Shown here piece after piece: positions 26,614 through 35,841 of a DNA stretch of 61,558 nt. The notes under the pieces were generated by a model. The model was not told the origin of the DNA, did no database searches, and was given only the letters and a program-made list of their open reading frames with translations. Within the stretch, counting starts at the first letter, position 1. Each line of letters opens with the position of its first letter. The translations under genes were made by a program, and so were the position numbers. The DNA comes from Akkermansiaceae bacterium (GTDB lineage Bacteria; Verrucomicrobiota; Verrucomicrobiia; Verrucomicrobiales; Akkermansiaceae). The DNA is taken from positions 1 through 61,558 of the forward strand of contig JAJQGU010000022.1 of NCBI GenBank assembly GCA_021200315.1. Direction: 5' to 3'.

Positions 26614-27264
26614 ATGACATCCGCTCCCCATTCGCCCGGCAAACTCATCGTCCTTGAAGGCGTAGACGGCTCTGGTAAATCCACCCAGGCGCGCCTCTTG
26701 ACCCGGTGGCTGGGCGAGCGCGGCATTTCCTGCGTGGAAAGCTTTGAGCCGACTCGCGGAGCCTGGGGCATGAAGGTACGCGAAGCAGCCTCCCACGGCG
26801 AGCGCCTTCCTCTCGAAGAGGAGATCGAATGCCTGCTGGAGGATCGCCGCGCACACGTGCGCCACGTCATCGCCCCCGCGCTGGAACGGGGAGATTGGGT
26901 GATTCTCGATCGCTACTACATCTCCATGATGGCCTACCAAGGAGCCGGCGGCTACAGCGTCGAACAGCTCCGCGAGATGAACGAAGCTTTCGCCCCGCCT
27001 CCCGATCTCGCCTTCTGGCTCGACGTTCCTCTCGACATCGCTCTGGCACGCATGGAACGGCGCGGCCGACTCCGCGACGCCTTTGAAGACGAGGCATTTC
27101 TTTCCGCATGTCATGCCGTCTACTCTTCTCTGGATATGCCTTGGTGGCACCGCATCCCCTCTTTGGGCGACGCCGTGCAGACGCATCTTTCCCTCGTCTC
27201 CGTCCTCCGGGAAGAGTTCGGCCTTTCCTCTTCTCCGAGCGGACACTCCGACGGCGGGAGCTGA
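26614..27264 (+). CDS. tmk: Thymidylate kinase
   Basis: Phosphorylates dTMP to dTDP. The 216-residue P-loop kinase has Walker A LEGVDGSGKSTQARLL (about 12-27), the DR(Y/H) motif VILDRYYISMMAYQGAG and the LDVPLDIALARMERRGRLR lid segment. I chose the ATG at 26614 because it lies downstream of a good promoter and gives the standard short N-terminus; a TTG start upstream would sit inside the -10. It converges on the sigma-factor gene; the 49 bp between shows no strong terminator. Confidence 0.93.
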   Translation: MTSAPHSPGKLIVLEGVDGSGKSTQARLLTRWLGERGISCVESFEPTRGAWGMKVREAASHGERLPLEEEIECLLEDRRAHVRHVIAPALERGDWVILDRYYISMMAYQGAGGYSVEQLREMNEAFAPPPDLAFWLDVPLDIALARMERRGRLRDAFEDEAFLSACHAVYSSLDMPWWHRIPSLGDAVQTHLSLVSVLREEFGLSSSPSGHSDGGS

Positions 27265-27313
27265 TCTCACGGGGCTTCCATTCCCTTCCACAGATTTCTG
27301 CTGAAGAGGCATT

Positions 27314-27931
27314 TCATGAAAAATTCTCCATCTCATCCGCGAGAAGGCCCTGCAGATGCTTGTGCGCGTAGTGCAGACGCGAGCGCAGAGTCCCTTCGGA
27401 AATGTTGAGAATCGAGGCAATCTCGTTATAGCTGAGACCTTGAATGTCGTAGAGATTGACCACCTCCCGGTGCTTGAACGAAAGCGTGTCGAGAGCTTGG
27501 ATGAGCTTCTTCTTCAAATCGAGAATCTGCGCCCTCCGCTCGGGATCGGAATAGAGATCTCCATCCGCGAGGCGAGAATCCTTTTCCAGTGCGTCGCCGT
27601 GCTCGTCGTTATTGATGCTGTAGTTGTTCTCTTTCTTTTTTTTTCGGAGGAACGAGCGTCCCTCGTTGGCGGCAATGGAATACAGCCATGTGTAAAACGC
27701 GCTCCGGCCGCTGAAATAGCGGAGGCAACGATATGCCTTGATGAAGGCTTCCTGCGCAATATCATAGGCGTCCGCCTCATTGCGCAGCATTTGGCAAAGC
27801 ATGGTGTGCAGGCGTCTGCTGTAGCGGCGCACAAGCTCGTCGTATGCCTGGGTATCGCCCTCGCGGGCCATGTCGACCAGCTCGGGATCGGGCTTTTCCG
27901 TGTAATTGATCAAAGGTGTTTTGGAATTCAT
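27314..27931 (-). CDS. ECF-type RNA polymerase sigma factor
   Basis: A 205-residue extracytoplasmic-function sigma factor. Region 2 shows YDELVRRYSRRLHTMLCQML and the -10-recognising DAYDIAQEAFIKAYRCLRYF (about 55-75). A lysine-rich linker (LRKKKKENN) follows. Region 4 has the helix-turn-helix LSYNEIASILNISEGTLRSRLHYAHKHLQ. No anti-sigma factor gene adjoins it, which is unusual for the class. It lies 27 bp downstream of purF in the same orientation, so it may be co-transcribed with purM-purF. The target regulon cannot be read here. Confidence 0.9.
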   Translation of the reverse strand: MNSKTPLINYTEKPDPELVDMAREGDTQAYDELVRRYSRRLHTMLCQMLRNEADAYDIAQEAFIKAYRCLRYFSGRSAFYTWLYSIAANEGRSFLRKKKKENNYSINNDEHGDALEKDSRLADGDLYSDPERRAQILDLKKKLIQALDTLSFKHREVVNLYDIQGLSYNEIASILNISEGTLRSRLHYAHKHLQGLLADEMENFS

Positions 27932-27958
27932 GCGGGGTAGTTGGGGTGTGAGGGGGCT

Positions 27959-29878
27959 TCACAGGGGCAGCGCGTAGGAACGGATGTCGCGGCCTTCGTA
28001 CCAATTGACGAAAGCGTTGTTCACGGTGGTGTAACCGCCGGGAGTGGGATAGTCCCCGGAGAAGTACCAGTCGCCGCAGGGGCCTTCAATCGCTTCATGC
28101 AGGGCTTCGATTGTCTGGTAAATTACCTGGATGGGACAGGGAGAGGATTCCGGCGTGACGAGACGCGTGATTTCTCCGGTAATTTCCTCGGTGGTGAAAG
28201 GTGCGTAGATGGCTTTTACGCAATTGACGCAACGTTTCGGGGCTTCCTGCAGCTGCCGCTTGCAGCGTTCGTAAACTTCGTCGATCAAAGAATGCATGCC
28301 GCGCTTTTTCAACAGAGAAACGGCCGCTTGAAAGGCGATGAACTTGCCAAGCTCGGACATGTCGATGCCGTAGCAATCCGGGTAGCGGATTTGCGGCGCC
28401 GTGGAGACGATCACGATCTTCTTCGGCTTGGAGCGGCCCAGCACACGCAGGATGGAGGTCTTCAGCGTGGTGCCGCGCACAATGGAATCATCGATGGCCA
28501 CGAGCACATCATTCCCGTTGACGGCGCCGTAGGTAAGGTCGTAAACGAGGGACACGAGCTGGTTGCGGCTTTTTTCCTTTGTGATGAAGGTGCGCATCTT
28601 GATATCCTTGTGGGCTATTTTCTCCGCGCGCGGCCAACGGCGCAGTACGGCCTCCTCGATGAGCTCATCGGTGATGGTGCCGTTGTGCAGAGCATCGACC
28701 AGAAGTTTGTGCACTTTCTGGCGCCGATAGAGCCGCAGTCCTTCGAGAAGACCGTAATAGGCGGTTTCAGCCGTGTTGGGGATATAGGTGATGGCCGTTT
28801 TGTCAAAGCCGCCTTCGAGAGAGGCCACCACCTGCTCCGTGAGAGCGGCGCCCAAAGCCTTGCGCTCGCGGTAGACGATGGGGTCGTTTCCGCGGGAAAA
28901 ATAGATCTTCTCAAAGGAACAGGGAGCCGGCTCGAGAGGTTCTGTGTAGGTGTCCAGCCGAATGCTCCCGTCGTTCTTCACGCAGAGGATGTACCCGGGG
29001 GGGAGCTCTTGAACGTCTTCACTTTCTTTCTCCAGCACACTCATCAGCGGCACGCGCTCGGACGCAACGGCGATGTATTCGTCCGTCCTGATGTAGTGAC
29101 AGGGGCGGATACCGTGCGGATCGCGCAGGCAGAAGAAATCACCGCAGCCCACAGCGCCCAGGATGGTGAAGCCTCCATCCCAGCCGCGCGTCGACTTGCG
29201 AATGATGTCCACCATGTCCAGGCGCCTCGCGATGATGTTGGGAATTTCCGCACCCGGTACGCCGGAATCGCGCAGTTCACGGTAAATGTCTGTATGAGCT
29301 TCATCGAGATAAAAGCCGATTTCCTCAAGCACAGTCTGAGTATCCGTGCCGAACACGGGATGCTGACCGCGCTCGATCAAGCGGCGGTTGAGCTCCGAAA
29401 CGTTCGTCATGTTGAAATTGCCCAGAAGCATCAATGAACGGGTAGCCCAGTTCGTACGGCGGAGATAGGGCTGGCACGAACCTTCTCCGAACCCGCCTGA
29501 AGTGCCGTAACGCAAGTGCCCCATCAGAATTTCGCCGCCAAAGTTGCACTTATCCTTGAAAAGCTGGCTGTCCGTGGCGTATTGATTCTTTTTTTCGAAA
29601 ATCTTCCGTATTTTTTTCTGCTGCGAGCCGAAAATGGCATCGAGAGCATCCTTCGAGGCGTCGCGCTGGCGGAAGAGATAGGGTTCGCCGAGCGGCATGT
29701 TCAATTTCACACAGCCGATGCCGGCACCGTCCTGTCCGCGGTTGTGCTGTTTTTCCATCAGGATGAACAGCTTGTTCAACGGCCACACGGGGGAGCCGTA
29801 CTTCTCTTCAAAGTAGGAAAGGGGCTTGAGCAGCCGAATGGCCGCCACCCCGCATTCATGGTGAATAGGATCACTCAT
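27959..29878 (-). CDS. purF: Amidophosphoribosyltransferase, long form
   Basis: First committed step of purine synthesis: PRPP and glutamine give 5-phosphoribosylamine. The 639-residue protein is longer than the ~500-residue E. coli form and matches the long type known from Bacteroidetes and relatives. The N-terminal nucleophile Cys follows an 8-residue propeptide (MSDPIHHE, then CGVAAI), which should be removed on maturation. The Ntn glutaminase core shows NRGQDGAGIG and GHLRYGTSG. The PRPP site is VLVAIDDSIVRGTT. The C-terminal extension (about 560-639) is the part absent from E. coli PurF. It lies 21 bp after purM. Confidence 0.93.
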   Translation of the reverse strand: MSDPIHHECGVAAIRLLKPLSYFEEKYGSPVWPLNKLFILMEKQHNRGQDGAGIGCVKLNMPLGEPYLFRQRDASKDALDAIFGSQQKKIRKIFEKKNQYATDSQLFKDKCNFGGEILMGHLRYGTSGGFGEGSCQPYLRRTNWATRSLMLLGNFNMTNVSELNRRLIERGQHPVFGTDTQTVLEEIGFYLDEAHTDIYRELRDSGVPGAEIPNIIARRLDMVDIIRKSTRGWDGGFTILGAVGCGDFFCLRDPHGIRPCHYIRTDEYIAVASERVPLMSVLEKESEDVQELPPGYILCVKNDGSIRLDTYTEPLEPAPCSFEKIYFSRGNDPIVYRERKALGAALTEQVVASLEGGFDKTAITYIPNTAETAYYGLLEGLRLYRRQKVHKLLVDALHNGTITDELIEEAVLRRWPRAEKIAHKDIKMRTFITKEKSRNQLVSLVYDLTYGAVNGNDVLVAIDDSIVRGTTLKTSILRVLGRSKPKKIVIVSTAPQIRYPDCYGIDMSELGKFIAFQAAVSLLKKRGMHSLIDEVYERCKRQLQEAPKRCVNCVKAIYAPFTTEEITGEITRLVTPESSPCPIQVIYQTIEALHEAIEGPCGDWYFSGDYPTPGGYTTVNNAFVNWYEGRDIRSYALPL

Positions 29879-29899
29879 GCTGTTGGCGGATGGGGGTAG

Positions 29900-30895
29900 T
29901 TACTTCGTGTTCACGTGAATTCCCGCTCCTTTGCGGAGCGTCCCGATCACCGTGCCGCCCGGACCCGCCGTCTGAGCAAGCTCCGCGTCTTCCGGCCTCA
30001 CAATAGCCACCCAGCCGATGCCCATGTTGAAGGTGTGGTAACGGTCTTCCTCGTCCACGAAAGCCAACACTTTCTGAATGGCGTCGTTCTCCCATTCGGG
30101 AATGTGCAGGTCTGCTCCATGGGCACCCAGAAAACGTTCGAGGTTCTCGGGCAGGCCGCCGCCCGTGATGTGGGCGAAGGCTTTGGGAACGACGCCTCGG
30201 GAGCGCAAGTGACAGACCACGTCATGATAGAGGCGCGTGGGCGCGAGAATGCCGCGCAGCTCATCATCGTTCAGCAGGCCGGGGTGCTCGGCGAGCACGC
30301 GGCGCACGAGGCTCCAGCCGTTGGCGTGGAAACCATCCGAGGGATAGCCGACGAAGATGTCGCCCTCGCGCACCGTCGTCGGATCAACGAGCTGTCTCTT
30401 CTCAACGCAGCCGATGCAGAAGCCGGACATTTCCACGATGTTTGCAGGAACCACCCCCGGCATTTCGGCAGTTTCTCCTCCAGCGAGTATGCAATTGCAG
30501 CTCTGGAGATAATCGCACATGCCAGACACCAGCCTCGTAATGCGGGCGCGTTCCTTCTCCAGATTGGAGATACCTAAATAATCTAAGAAGAGCAAGGGAT
30601 CGCCGCCCGTCGTCAGAATGTCGTTCACGTTCATGGCCACGAGGTCTTTGCCCGCCGTCTCCGGCATATCCAAGTCAAACAAAATCTCCGACTTCGTGCC
30701 CACGCCGTCACAACCCGTGACGATGACGGGCTCTTCGTAGGTGCTCAGGTCATAGGCGGCGGCAAAAAGTCCGAAAGCCTGGTGCAGCTTGCGGTTCTGC
30801 TGGGTGCGCCGCACATGGGCGCCGATATCCGATACGAAAGACTGCGCCTCTTTCGTATCCACTCCCGACTGCTTATAAGTCAATTTCCCGGACAT
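29900..30895 (-). CDS. purM: Phosphoribosylformylglycinamidine cyclo-ligase
   Basis: Fifth step of purine synthesis, forming AIR from FGAM with ATP. The 331-residue enzyme begins KLTYKQSGVDTKEAQSFVSD, the typical PurM N-terminus. It carries VTGCDGVGTKSEIL, the NDILTTGGDPLLFLDYL motif, ILAGGETAEMPGVV and ITGGGLPENL. I chose the ATG at 30895. An ATG 30 bp upstream lies within the predicted -10 box and would add residues with no family support. With purF it forms a purine operon that may also carry the sigma-factor gene. Confidence 0.94.
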   Translation of the reverse strand: MSGKLTYKQSGVDTKEAQSFVSDIGAHVRRTQQNRKLHQAFGLFAAAYDLSTYEEPVIVTGCDGVGTKSEILFDLDMPETAGKDLVAMNVNDILTTGGDPLLFLDYLGISNLEKERARITRLVSGMCDYLQSCNCILAGGETAEMPGVVPANIVEMSGFCIGCVEKRQLVDPTTVREGDIFVGYPSDGFHANGWSLVRRVLAEHPGLLNDDELRGILAPTRLYHDVVCHLRSRGVVPKAFAHITGGGLPENLERFLGAHGADLHIPEWENDAIQKVLAFVDEEDRYHTFNMGIGWVAIVRPEDAELAQTAGPGGTVIGTLRKGAGIHVNTK

Positions 30896-30920
30896 GTTGA
30901 AAAAAGTGGAATGCGCCCTC

Positions 30921-30949
30921 AGCATACCACGGAATCCGCCGCATGGCGA
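30921..30949 (-). promoter_or_regulatory. purM-purF operon promoter
   Basis: On the minus strand TCGCCA (30944-30949), 17 bp and TATGCT (30921-30926), with about 19 nt of leader to the purM ATG. The rest of 30950-31200 shows no gene, and I see no purine-riboswitch fold. Confidence 0.5.
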
Positions 30950-31202
30950 GCCAAAAAATGGCTCTCTCCTGCTTCAGAGCCCGTCGTCCGCATGTTGGAT
31001 CCGGGGAAATTTCGCCGGAGAGACGTAGATTCCGCTCTCCGTCAAATGTGGAATTTTTCCTCAGCTCCCGACGGAGAATCCCTCCTGTGGTCACAGAACA
31101 GAATTGACACATTTCCTGGCTTTTCCTCTCCGTTCGAATGAATTTCAACAAACAGTCCCCTTTTCCGGAATCGTGAGATCCCCGAGAGAAGCCGCTTCTC
31201 CC

Positions 31203-31231
31203 TTGACCTTCTCTGAACACAGATGTAAGCT
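31203..31231 (+). promoter_or_regulatory. Promoter of the exported cysteine-hydrolase-like gene, leaderless geometry
   Basis: TTGACC (31203-31208), a 17-bp spacer and TAAGCT (31226-31231). The -10 ends 6 nt before the ATG at 31238. Confidence 0.6.
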
Positions 31232-31237
31232 GGAACC

Positions 31238-32209
31238 ATGCCTGAGCCCGACACAGGATGCGTTGTTGCCCTCCGATTCAAAGCTCTCGTCAGAAACACC
31301 GGCATTCGCCTCGCCGCCGGCGGACTTGCCCTCCTGACGGCATGCGCCGCGCCCACAGATGCCGCCTCTCCTCCTTCCCTGCCCACTCCCCGCCAACAAC
31401 GCCGCCTCCCGATGAGAAACGATTCATGGACACGGGCGTTGAACACCTCCATCGATGAGATAGAACGCCATGGGCCGGGAGGCTATGCCACGGACAATGC
31501 CGCATTGACGGCGTTCATCAACTCGTTCCGCCGGGATGAAAGGTCCGGACGCCTTCGCTTTAACGCCGCGGGTGCGCGTCCATCGTTTTGCTCGAGCGCG
31601 GTCTATGCGGCAATGCTCTCTGCTCTCATCCGCTGGGACGAGAAGCGGGGCGCAATTTCCGCCGCCGCATGGGAAGCGCTGCGGCCCAAACGCGCCGGCG
31701 ACGGTGTCGGCCCCTGGGGATACGCCAATGCCAATGGCCCGGGCTTCGCCCTGTTGGTGCATGAATTAGGCGCCGGGATCAGTTTCACGGAAGTCTCCCG
31801 GGCCCAGACATGGGATGTGCTGAAGCTGTGGTGGACGGACGCCATCGGATTGACGGAAAACGGGCATCTGGCGATGTTTGTGCGCGACGAGGGGGATTCC
31901 ATACGCATCTGGTCGTCCAACATGCCCCTCGACGGCGCTTCAAACGGCTATGGCTTCAAGTCCGTCCCCAAAAGGAGGATCAAGCATATGCTCTTCACCC
32001 GCATTACCCATCCGGAGGCATTCGCCAAGGCGTCCGCCATCGGCAAGAGCGATTGGCTCGCCTCGCTCCTTCGCCGGAATGTCACTTGGGAGGAATGCTG
32101 CCGCAAATGTGCCGTCCCTATCGAACGCGGCTCCCGACGCGGCGATCGGGCGGCAATGTCCCAAACAAGCCGTCGGGATGCTCCGGACAAGAACCGCTTT
32201 CCCCGATGA
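31238..32209 (+). CDS. Putative lipoprotein with NlpC/CHAP-like Cys and His motifs
   Basis: A 323-residue exported protein that I do not recognise as a named family. The hydrophobic stretch AAGGLALLTAC ends in a lipobox Cys at about residue 36, after an unusually long basic n-region; the leaderless promoter supports this start. The mature part has a conserved-looking Cys in RPSFCSSAVYAAML and a later His in ENGHLAMFV, spaced as in papain-like NlpC/P60 or CHAP hydrolases. That catalytic role is inference. The basic, Ser/Arg-rich tail (about 295-323) looks disordered. It sits between purM (divergent) and the chaperone operon. Confidence 0.6.
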   Translation: MPEPDTGCVVALRFKALVRNTGIRLAAGGLALLTACAAPTDAASPPSLPTPRQQRRLPMRNDSWTRALNTSIDEIERHGPGGYATDNAALTAFINSFRRDERSGRLRFNAAGARPSFCSSAVYAAMLSALIRWDEKRGAISAAAWEALRPKRAGDGVGPWGYANANGPGFALLVHELGAGISFTEVSRAQTWDVLKLWWTDAIGLTENGHLAMFVRDEGDSIRIWSSNMPLDGASNGYGFKSVPKRRIKHMLFTRITHPEAFAKASAIGKSDWLASLLRRNVTWEECCRKCAVPIERGSRRGDRAAMSQTSRRDAPDKNRFPR

Positions 32210-32308
32210 CTGCCGGGAGGCACGATGGAAAGCATCCGCTTTACGCCATTTCTGGGGAGGGCGGAAGATCTATTTCGCAAAAAAAATCGCCAATTCTATA
32301 AATCAGAC

Positions 32309-32337
32309 TTGCAAAACAGGGCGACGGCAAATATTAT
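32309..32337 (+). promoter_or_regulatory. Promoter of the J-like/GrpE-like/Hsp70/AAA operon
   Basis: TTGCAA (32309-32314), a 17-bp spacer and TATTAT (32332-32337), in an AT-rich pocket. The transcript would have about 100 nt of leader before the ATG at 32446. Confidence 0.5.
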
Positions 32338-32445
32338 ACCTCTGCTCCTGAACGGCGCCTCCTTCCCGGTAACGAAGAGGATTTCCGTTTGCACCCATTC
32401 CACCCTTCCGTCCCGTTCTCCCCACAGGGCGGCTCCCGCTCTTCT

Positions 32446-34757
32446 ATGCCCATACCCAGCGCAGTTTCGCAAAATCCCTACCGGTTACTCGGCGTCTATG
32501 CCAACGCCGCCGCTCGTGAACTTCTCGCCCACACGAGCCGCATCTCCGCCTTTCTGCGCGTCGGACGCAGCATTTCATTTCCTTCCGATATGGAGCTGCT
32601 TCTGCCCCCATTGTCCGCACGACAGAGTCTGTGCGGCAGGCTCAGGCCGCACTCTCCCTGCCCGCCGGCCGGCTGAGGCACGCCCAGTTCTGGCTGTTGA
32701 ACGCCACGCCCGCGGACGCCGACGCATTCCGCCTGCTGAATGCGGGAGAAGTGGAAAAGGCGATCGAGCTCTGGGAAAATCGGGAGGACGCATCATCTCT
32801 GCAGAACCGTGTATTCTGTCACCTGCTGCGCGGCGAGCCAGCAGCTGCCATGGCTTGTGCGCAGCGGCTCTACGCCGGTTTTCCCGAAGCTTTCGCCCGC
32901 CTGATCGACGAGAGTCTTTCCCCGACGGAAGAGGAACTCGCCGCATCTTTTCTGGATGAGACGACGGAGGGTGAATCCGCCTGTTCTTTCGATGACCTCA
33001 TCCCCGCTGTGACAAGTCCCGTTTGGCGGGCGTGGTTTCAGAATCGCCTGACCAGAACCCTCACGACAGCCGCGGAGGCATGCCGCACTCGACGTAAAGA
33101 ACGGAAAGAGGAAGCTCTCTCCGCCGGACGCAATCTCCACGAAACGATCCGGACTCCCTTGAAACAGCTGGAGCTTCTCGTCACAGCCGCCTCTCCCATA
33201 TATTCCAGCATGGCCGACGAAGCGGCTCAAGAAATTCTTCTTTGCGCCATCAATTTCTTCAACAATGCCGACAGCCCGGGAGAAGCCGCCAGGCCCGCTT
33301 TGGAGCTGCTCGAAGCGGCGAAACGCACGGCAGCGGGAGAAGAACTCCGCAAACGCTGCGACAGAAACGAAAAAACGATACGCAAAGCTTTGCAGGACTC
33401 CACACCCGCCTCGGAAACAGGGGAGGCGGGGAAATCTATCGTGAAGCAATTGGAATGCGCCTCGAAACAAGAGCCCTGCATCGAACAAAGCCGGAAGCTC
33501 CTCTCACGCGTCCGGCCTCATCTGCGCACTCTCAGGAAAAGCTTGGGACGAGGACACTCGGCCTACCTGGAGCTTTCCACACGCGTCGTCCGCATGGCCA
33601 TGCAGGGAATCATCGCCGAGCTCAATGCCAAGCTGGACGCCATCGCCGAGCGATGGGGGCTCAGGTTGTTTCGCGAGCTCAATGCCGAGCTGTACACCAT
33701 CGCCGTGCTCGAAGCCATGCTGATCAATGCTCCATTCACAGCCGCTCTGGGAGACGCATGGAGCGTCATCCGAAAGCTCGACTTCTGCGACATGGAGACA
33801 TCCTACCGCAACGGGTTCTACAAAAAGAACAGGGAGAAGATTAAGGCCATGTGCGAGAAGGCTTCCATCCGAACTTGGCACCTGTCCGATCTGATCCGCC
33901 GCTATCCGAAATGCGCCTTGACGATCGTCGTTTTTGCTGTGATATTCTATTGCGGCTACACTCCAAATTTCTGCGATGATGACGGGGAGGTGGCGATTCA
34001 GCGCCGCGCCGCAGCAAAAAAACGCATCAAAGAATTAAAACACCAGAAGGCCGGTGACTTGAGTCGTAAATTCCGCGCTCTCGCCGATCTGAAAGAAGTG
34101 CAAACCCGACAGGAACAAGCCCGTGCCCTGGTGCAGCAGTACCGCACGGCTCAGACAAAAGACGAGCTGGAGGCATTTCTCTCCTCCGCCGGAGCCTTTC
34201 GCGGCAATGACGCGGAGCTGGAGCAATGCCGCTCAGAAGCTCGAAAACGCATCGAAGAATTGGATCGGCAGGAAAAATGGGGGACGGATGAGCTCGCCTG
34301 GAACACGGCGCAGAAGTTGGGAACCATCGATGCCTGCCGCACGTATCTGGAGTTCTACCCCCGCGGAAAGCATGCCAAACAGGCAAACAAGAAAATCATC
34401 GACGAGGAAGTGAACAGAGTTTTTGCCAGCGGCGACTATGGGAGTCTCCCCGCCACTGAACAGACGCGCCGGGTGCGATCGAGCACCACGACCATCCAGA
34501 TCACGAACAATACAGGATATACACTTACGTTGTCGTACAGCGGCAAAGAGAGCAAAAAACTCGAAATTTCCGCGCACGCCACGCAAAGCGTCACTCTTCC
34601 TTCAGCCACATACCGCGTCACCGCCTCCGTCAATTCCTCCAGCGTGCGCCCCTTTGCCGGAGAGGAAACGTACTGCGGCGGCGAATATAAAGCGACTTAC
34701 TACATTTCCTCATCCCCCTACACATTTTCCCCGTCCCACTTTCCCGGCTCCAGATGA
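32446..34757 (+). CDS. J-domain-like, coiled-coil membrane protein (frameshifted in this sequence)
   Basis: First gene of the chaperone operon, split by a frame change. The first frame (32446-32676) gives a J-like N-terminus (NPYRLLGVYANAAARELLAH). The second (open to 34757) continues RTTESVRQAQAALSLPAGRL. One extra C in the C5 tract at 32605-32609 would join them as LLLPPIVRTTESV. A GTG at 32631 could instead start a 708-residue product without the J-like part. Downstream: a long helical region, one membrane helix (CALTIVVFAVIFYCGY), charged coiled coil, a YLEFYPRGKHAKQA repeat-like motif and a small C-terminal beta domain. It is probably a membrane-tethered co-chaperone for the Hsp70 two genes on; that is inference. 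Confidence 0.6.
33617..33708 (+). repeat. In-frame 57-bp-spaced duplication inside the J-like gene
   Basis: Two near-identical 35-bp stretches (33617-33651 and 33674-33708) lie 57 bp apart, so the period is 19 codons. They encode ELNAKLDAIAER and ELNAELYTIAVL. It looks like a recent in-frame duplication within a helical region. Confidence 0.6.
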
Positions 34758-34775
34758 ATAATTTTCCCCCTTACC

Positions 34776-35825
34776 ATGAACAACCATCACAACAACCCGC
34801 CCGCGGCCGCGGGCAGCACCCCGGCAGATCCTCTGATCCCGCGCATCAGCGATTCCTTCATTCTTCATTTCAGGCTCGATCAACTGAAGGCGCAGTGCGG
34901 CCAGCTTCAAGATCAGCTGGATGAACAAACGGCCCGGCTCGACGCCGATCGTCGGGAGCTGGACGCGTGCAATCGGCAGCTTCGTGCGCTGAGCGAGGCC
35001 CAGGCGGCCAATTTCGCCGAGGCAAAAGCGCATCAGAACGAGCTGGAAAAGTCTCTCGCTGACGCGCAGGCGCAGGCGCAGAACCGGATGGACGGTCTCC
35101 GGAAAGAACAGTCCGCCACCCGTCAACAATTGGCCGAGGCACGGCAATCGCTCGAAGAAACGCGGCAGGCTCTGCAAGCGGCTCGGCAAGAATGGACGTC
35201 TGCCGTGACCGAACTCCGCTCGGCGGACGCCCGCTTCAATGATTTCAACAACCGGTGCAGCGTCGAGCTCCATATCCTCGAAGTGCTGTGCGGACTCTTC
35301 CTGCTCATTCTATTGGCCATGCTGTGGCTGAGGCGTCGTTCTCTGAGGCGCACAGGAGCCGCCCGGACGGAGCTGCGGGAACAGTTCCGGCAAATGGAAC
35401 GGCGGCAGGCGGTTTTGTCCGAATCTTTGGCCGGACGGGAGCTTCAACTGTTGGAAATCGCAAAACAACTGATGCAGAACAACCCGACCGCATCCGAACC
35501 CGACCACGCCCCCATGCTCAAGTTCGCCAGCGAAATTTCCCGAATGGAAATGAACCTCTCCCGCATGGATGAGGGCGTGAAGGGACGCAAGCAGCTCGCA
35601 CGCGGCTTGGAGCATATCCGCGACAATATGGCCGCCTGCGGTTATGAAATGGTACCTATGCTCGATCAGCCCTACTATGAGGGACTTCGGGCAGACGCCG
35701 ACTTCGTGCCCGACGACAGTCTGCCCGTCGGAGAACGGCGCATCACGGCCGTTTCCCGTCCCCAAGTCAACTACCGCGGAGTCATGATCCAGAAAGCCCG
35801 CGTCACCGTCTCCCAAAACATCTGA
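34776..35825 (+). CDS. Coiled-coil membrane protein with GrpE-like C-terminus
   Basis: A 349-residue protein, second in the operon. It has a long heptad-rich coiled coil (about 30-155), one membrane helix (VLCGLFLLILLAMLWL, about 172-187) and a C-terminal ~100-residue domain. The end of that domain, CGYEMVPMLDQPYYEGLR then VNYRGVMIQKARVTVSQN, has the shape of GrpE, where GVEPI...FDP is followed by a GY.L..RVLRPA.V.V. strand. A GrpE-like nucleotide-exchange role for the Hsp70 encoded 16 bp downstream is therefore likely but not proven. Fusing GrpE-like sequence to a coiled-coil membrane anchor is unusual. Confidence 0.65.
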   Translation: MNNHHNNPPAAAGSTPADPLIPRISDSFILHFRLDQLKAQCGQLQDQLDEQTARLDADRRELDACNRQLRALSEAQAANFAEAKAHQNELEKSLADAQAQAQNRMDGLRKEQSATRQQLAEARQSLEETRQALQAARQEWTSAVTELRSADARFNDFNNRCSVELHILEVLCGLFLLILLAMLWLRRRSLRRTGAARTELREQFRQMERRQAVLSESLAGRELQLLEIAKQLMQNNPTASEPDHAPMLKFASEISRMEMNLSRMDEGVKGRKQLARGLEHIRDNMAACGYEMVPMLDQPYYEGLRADADFVPDDSLPVGERRITAVSRPQVNYRGVMIQKARVTVSQNI

Positions 35826-35841
35826 CATCAAACACACCACC

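Noticed and set aside
29907..29922. parS-like sequence around CACGTG (GTGTTCACGTGAATTC)
   Set aside because: Only the core and a few flanking bases match TGTTTCACGTGAAACA (about 10 of 16). It lies at the end of purM coding sequence and is a single copy.
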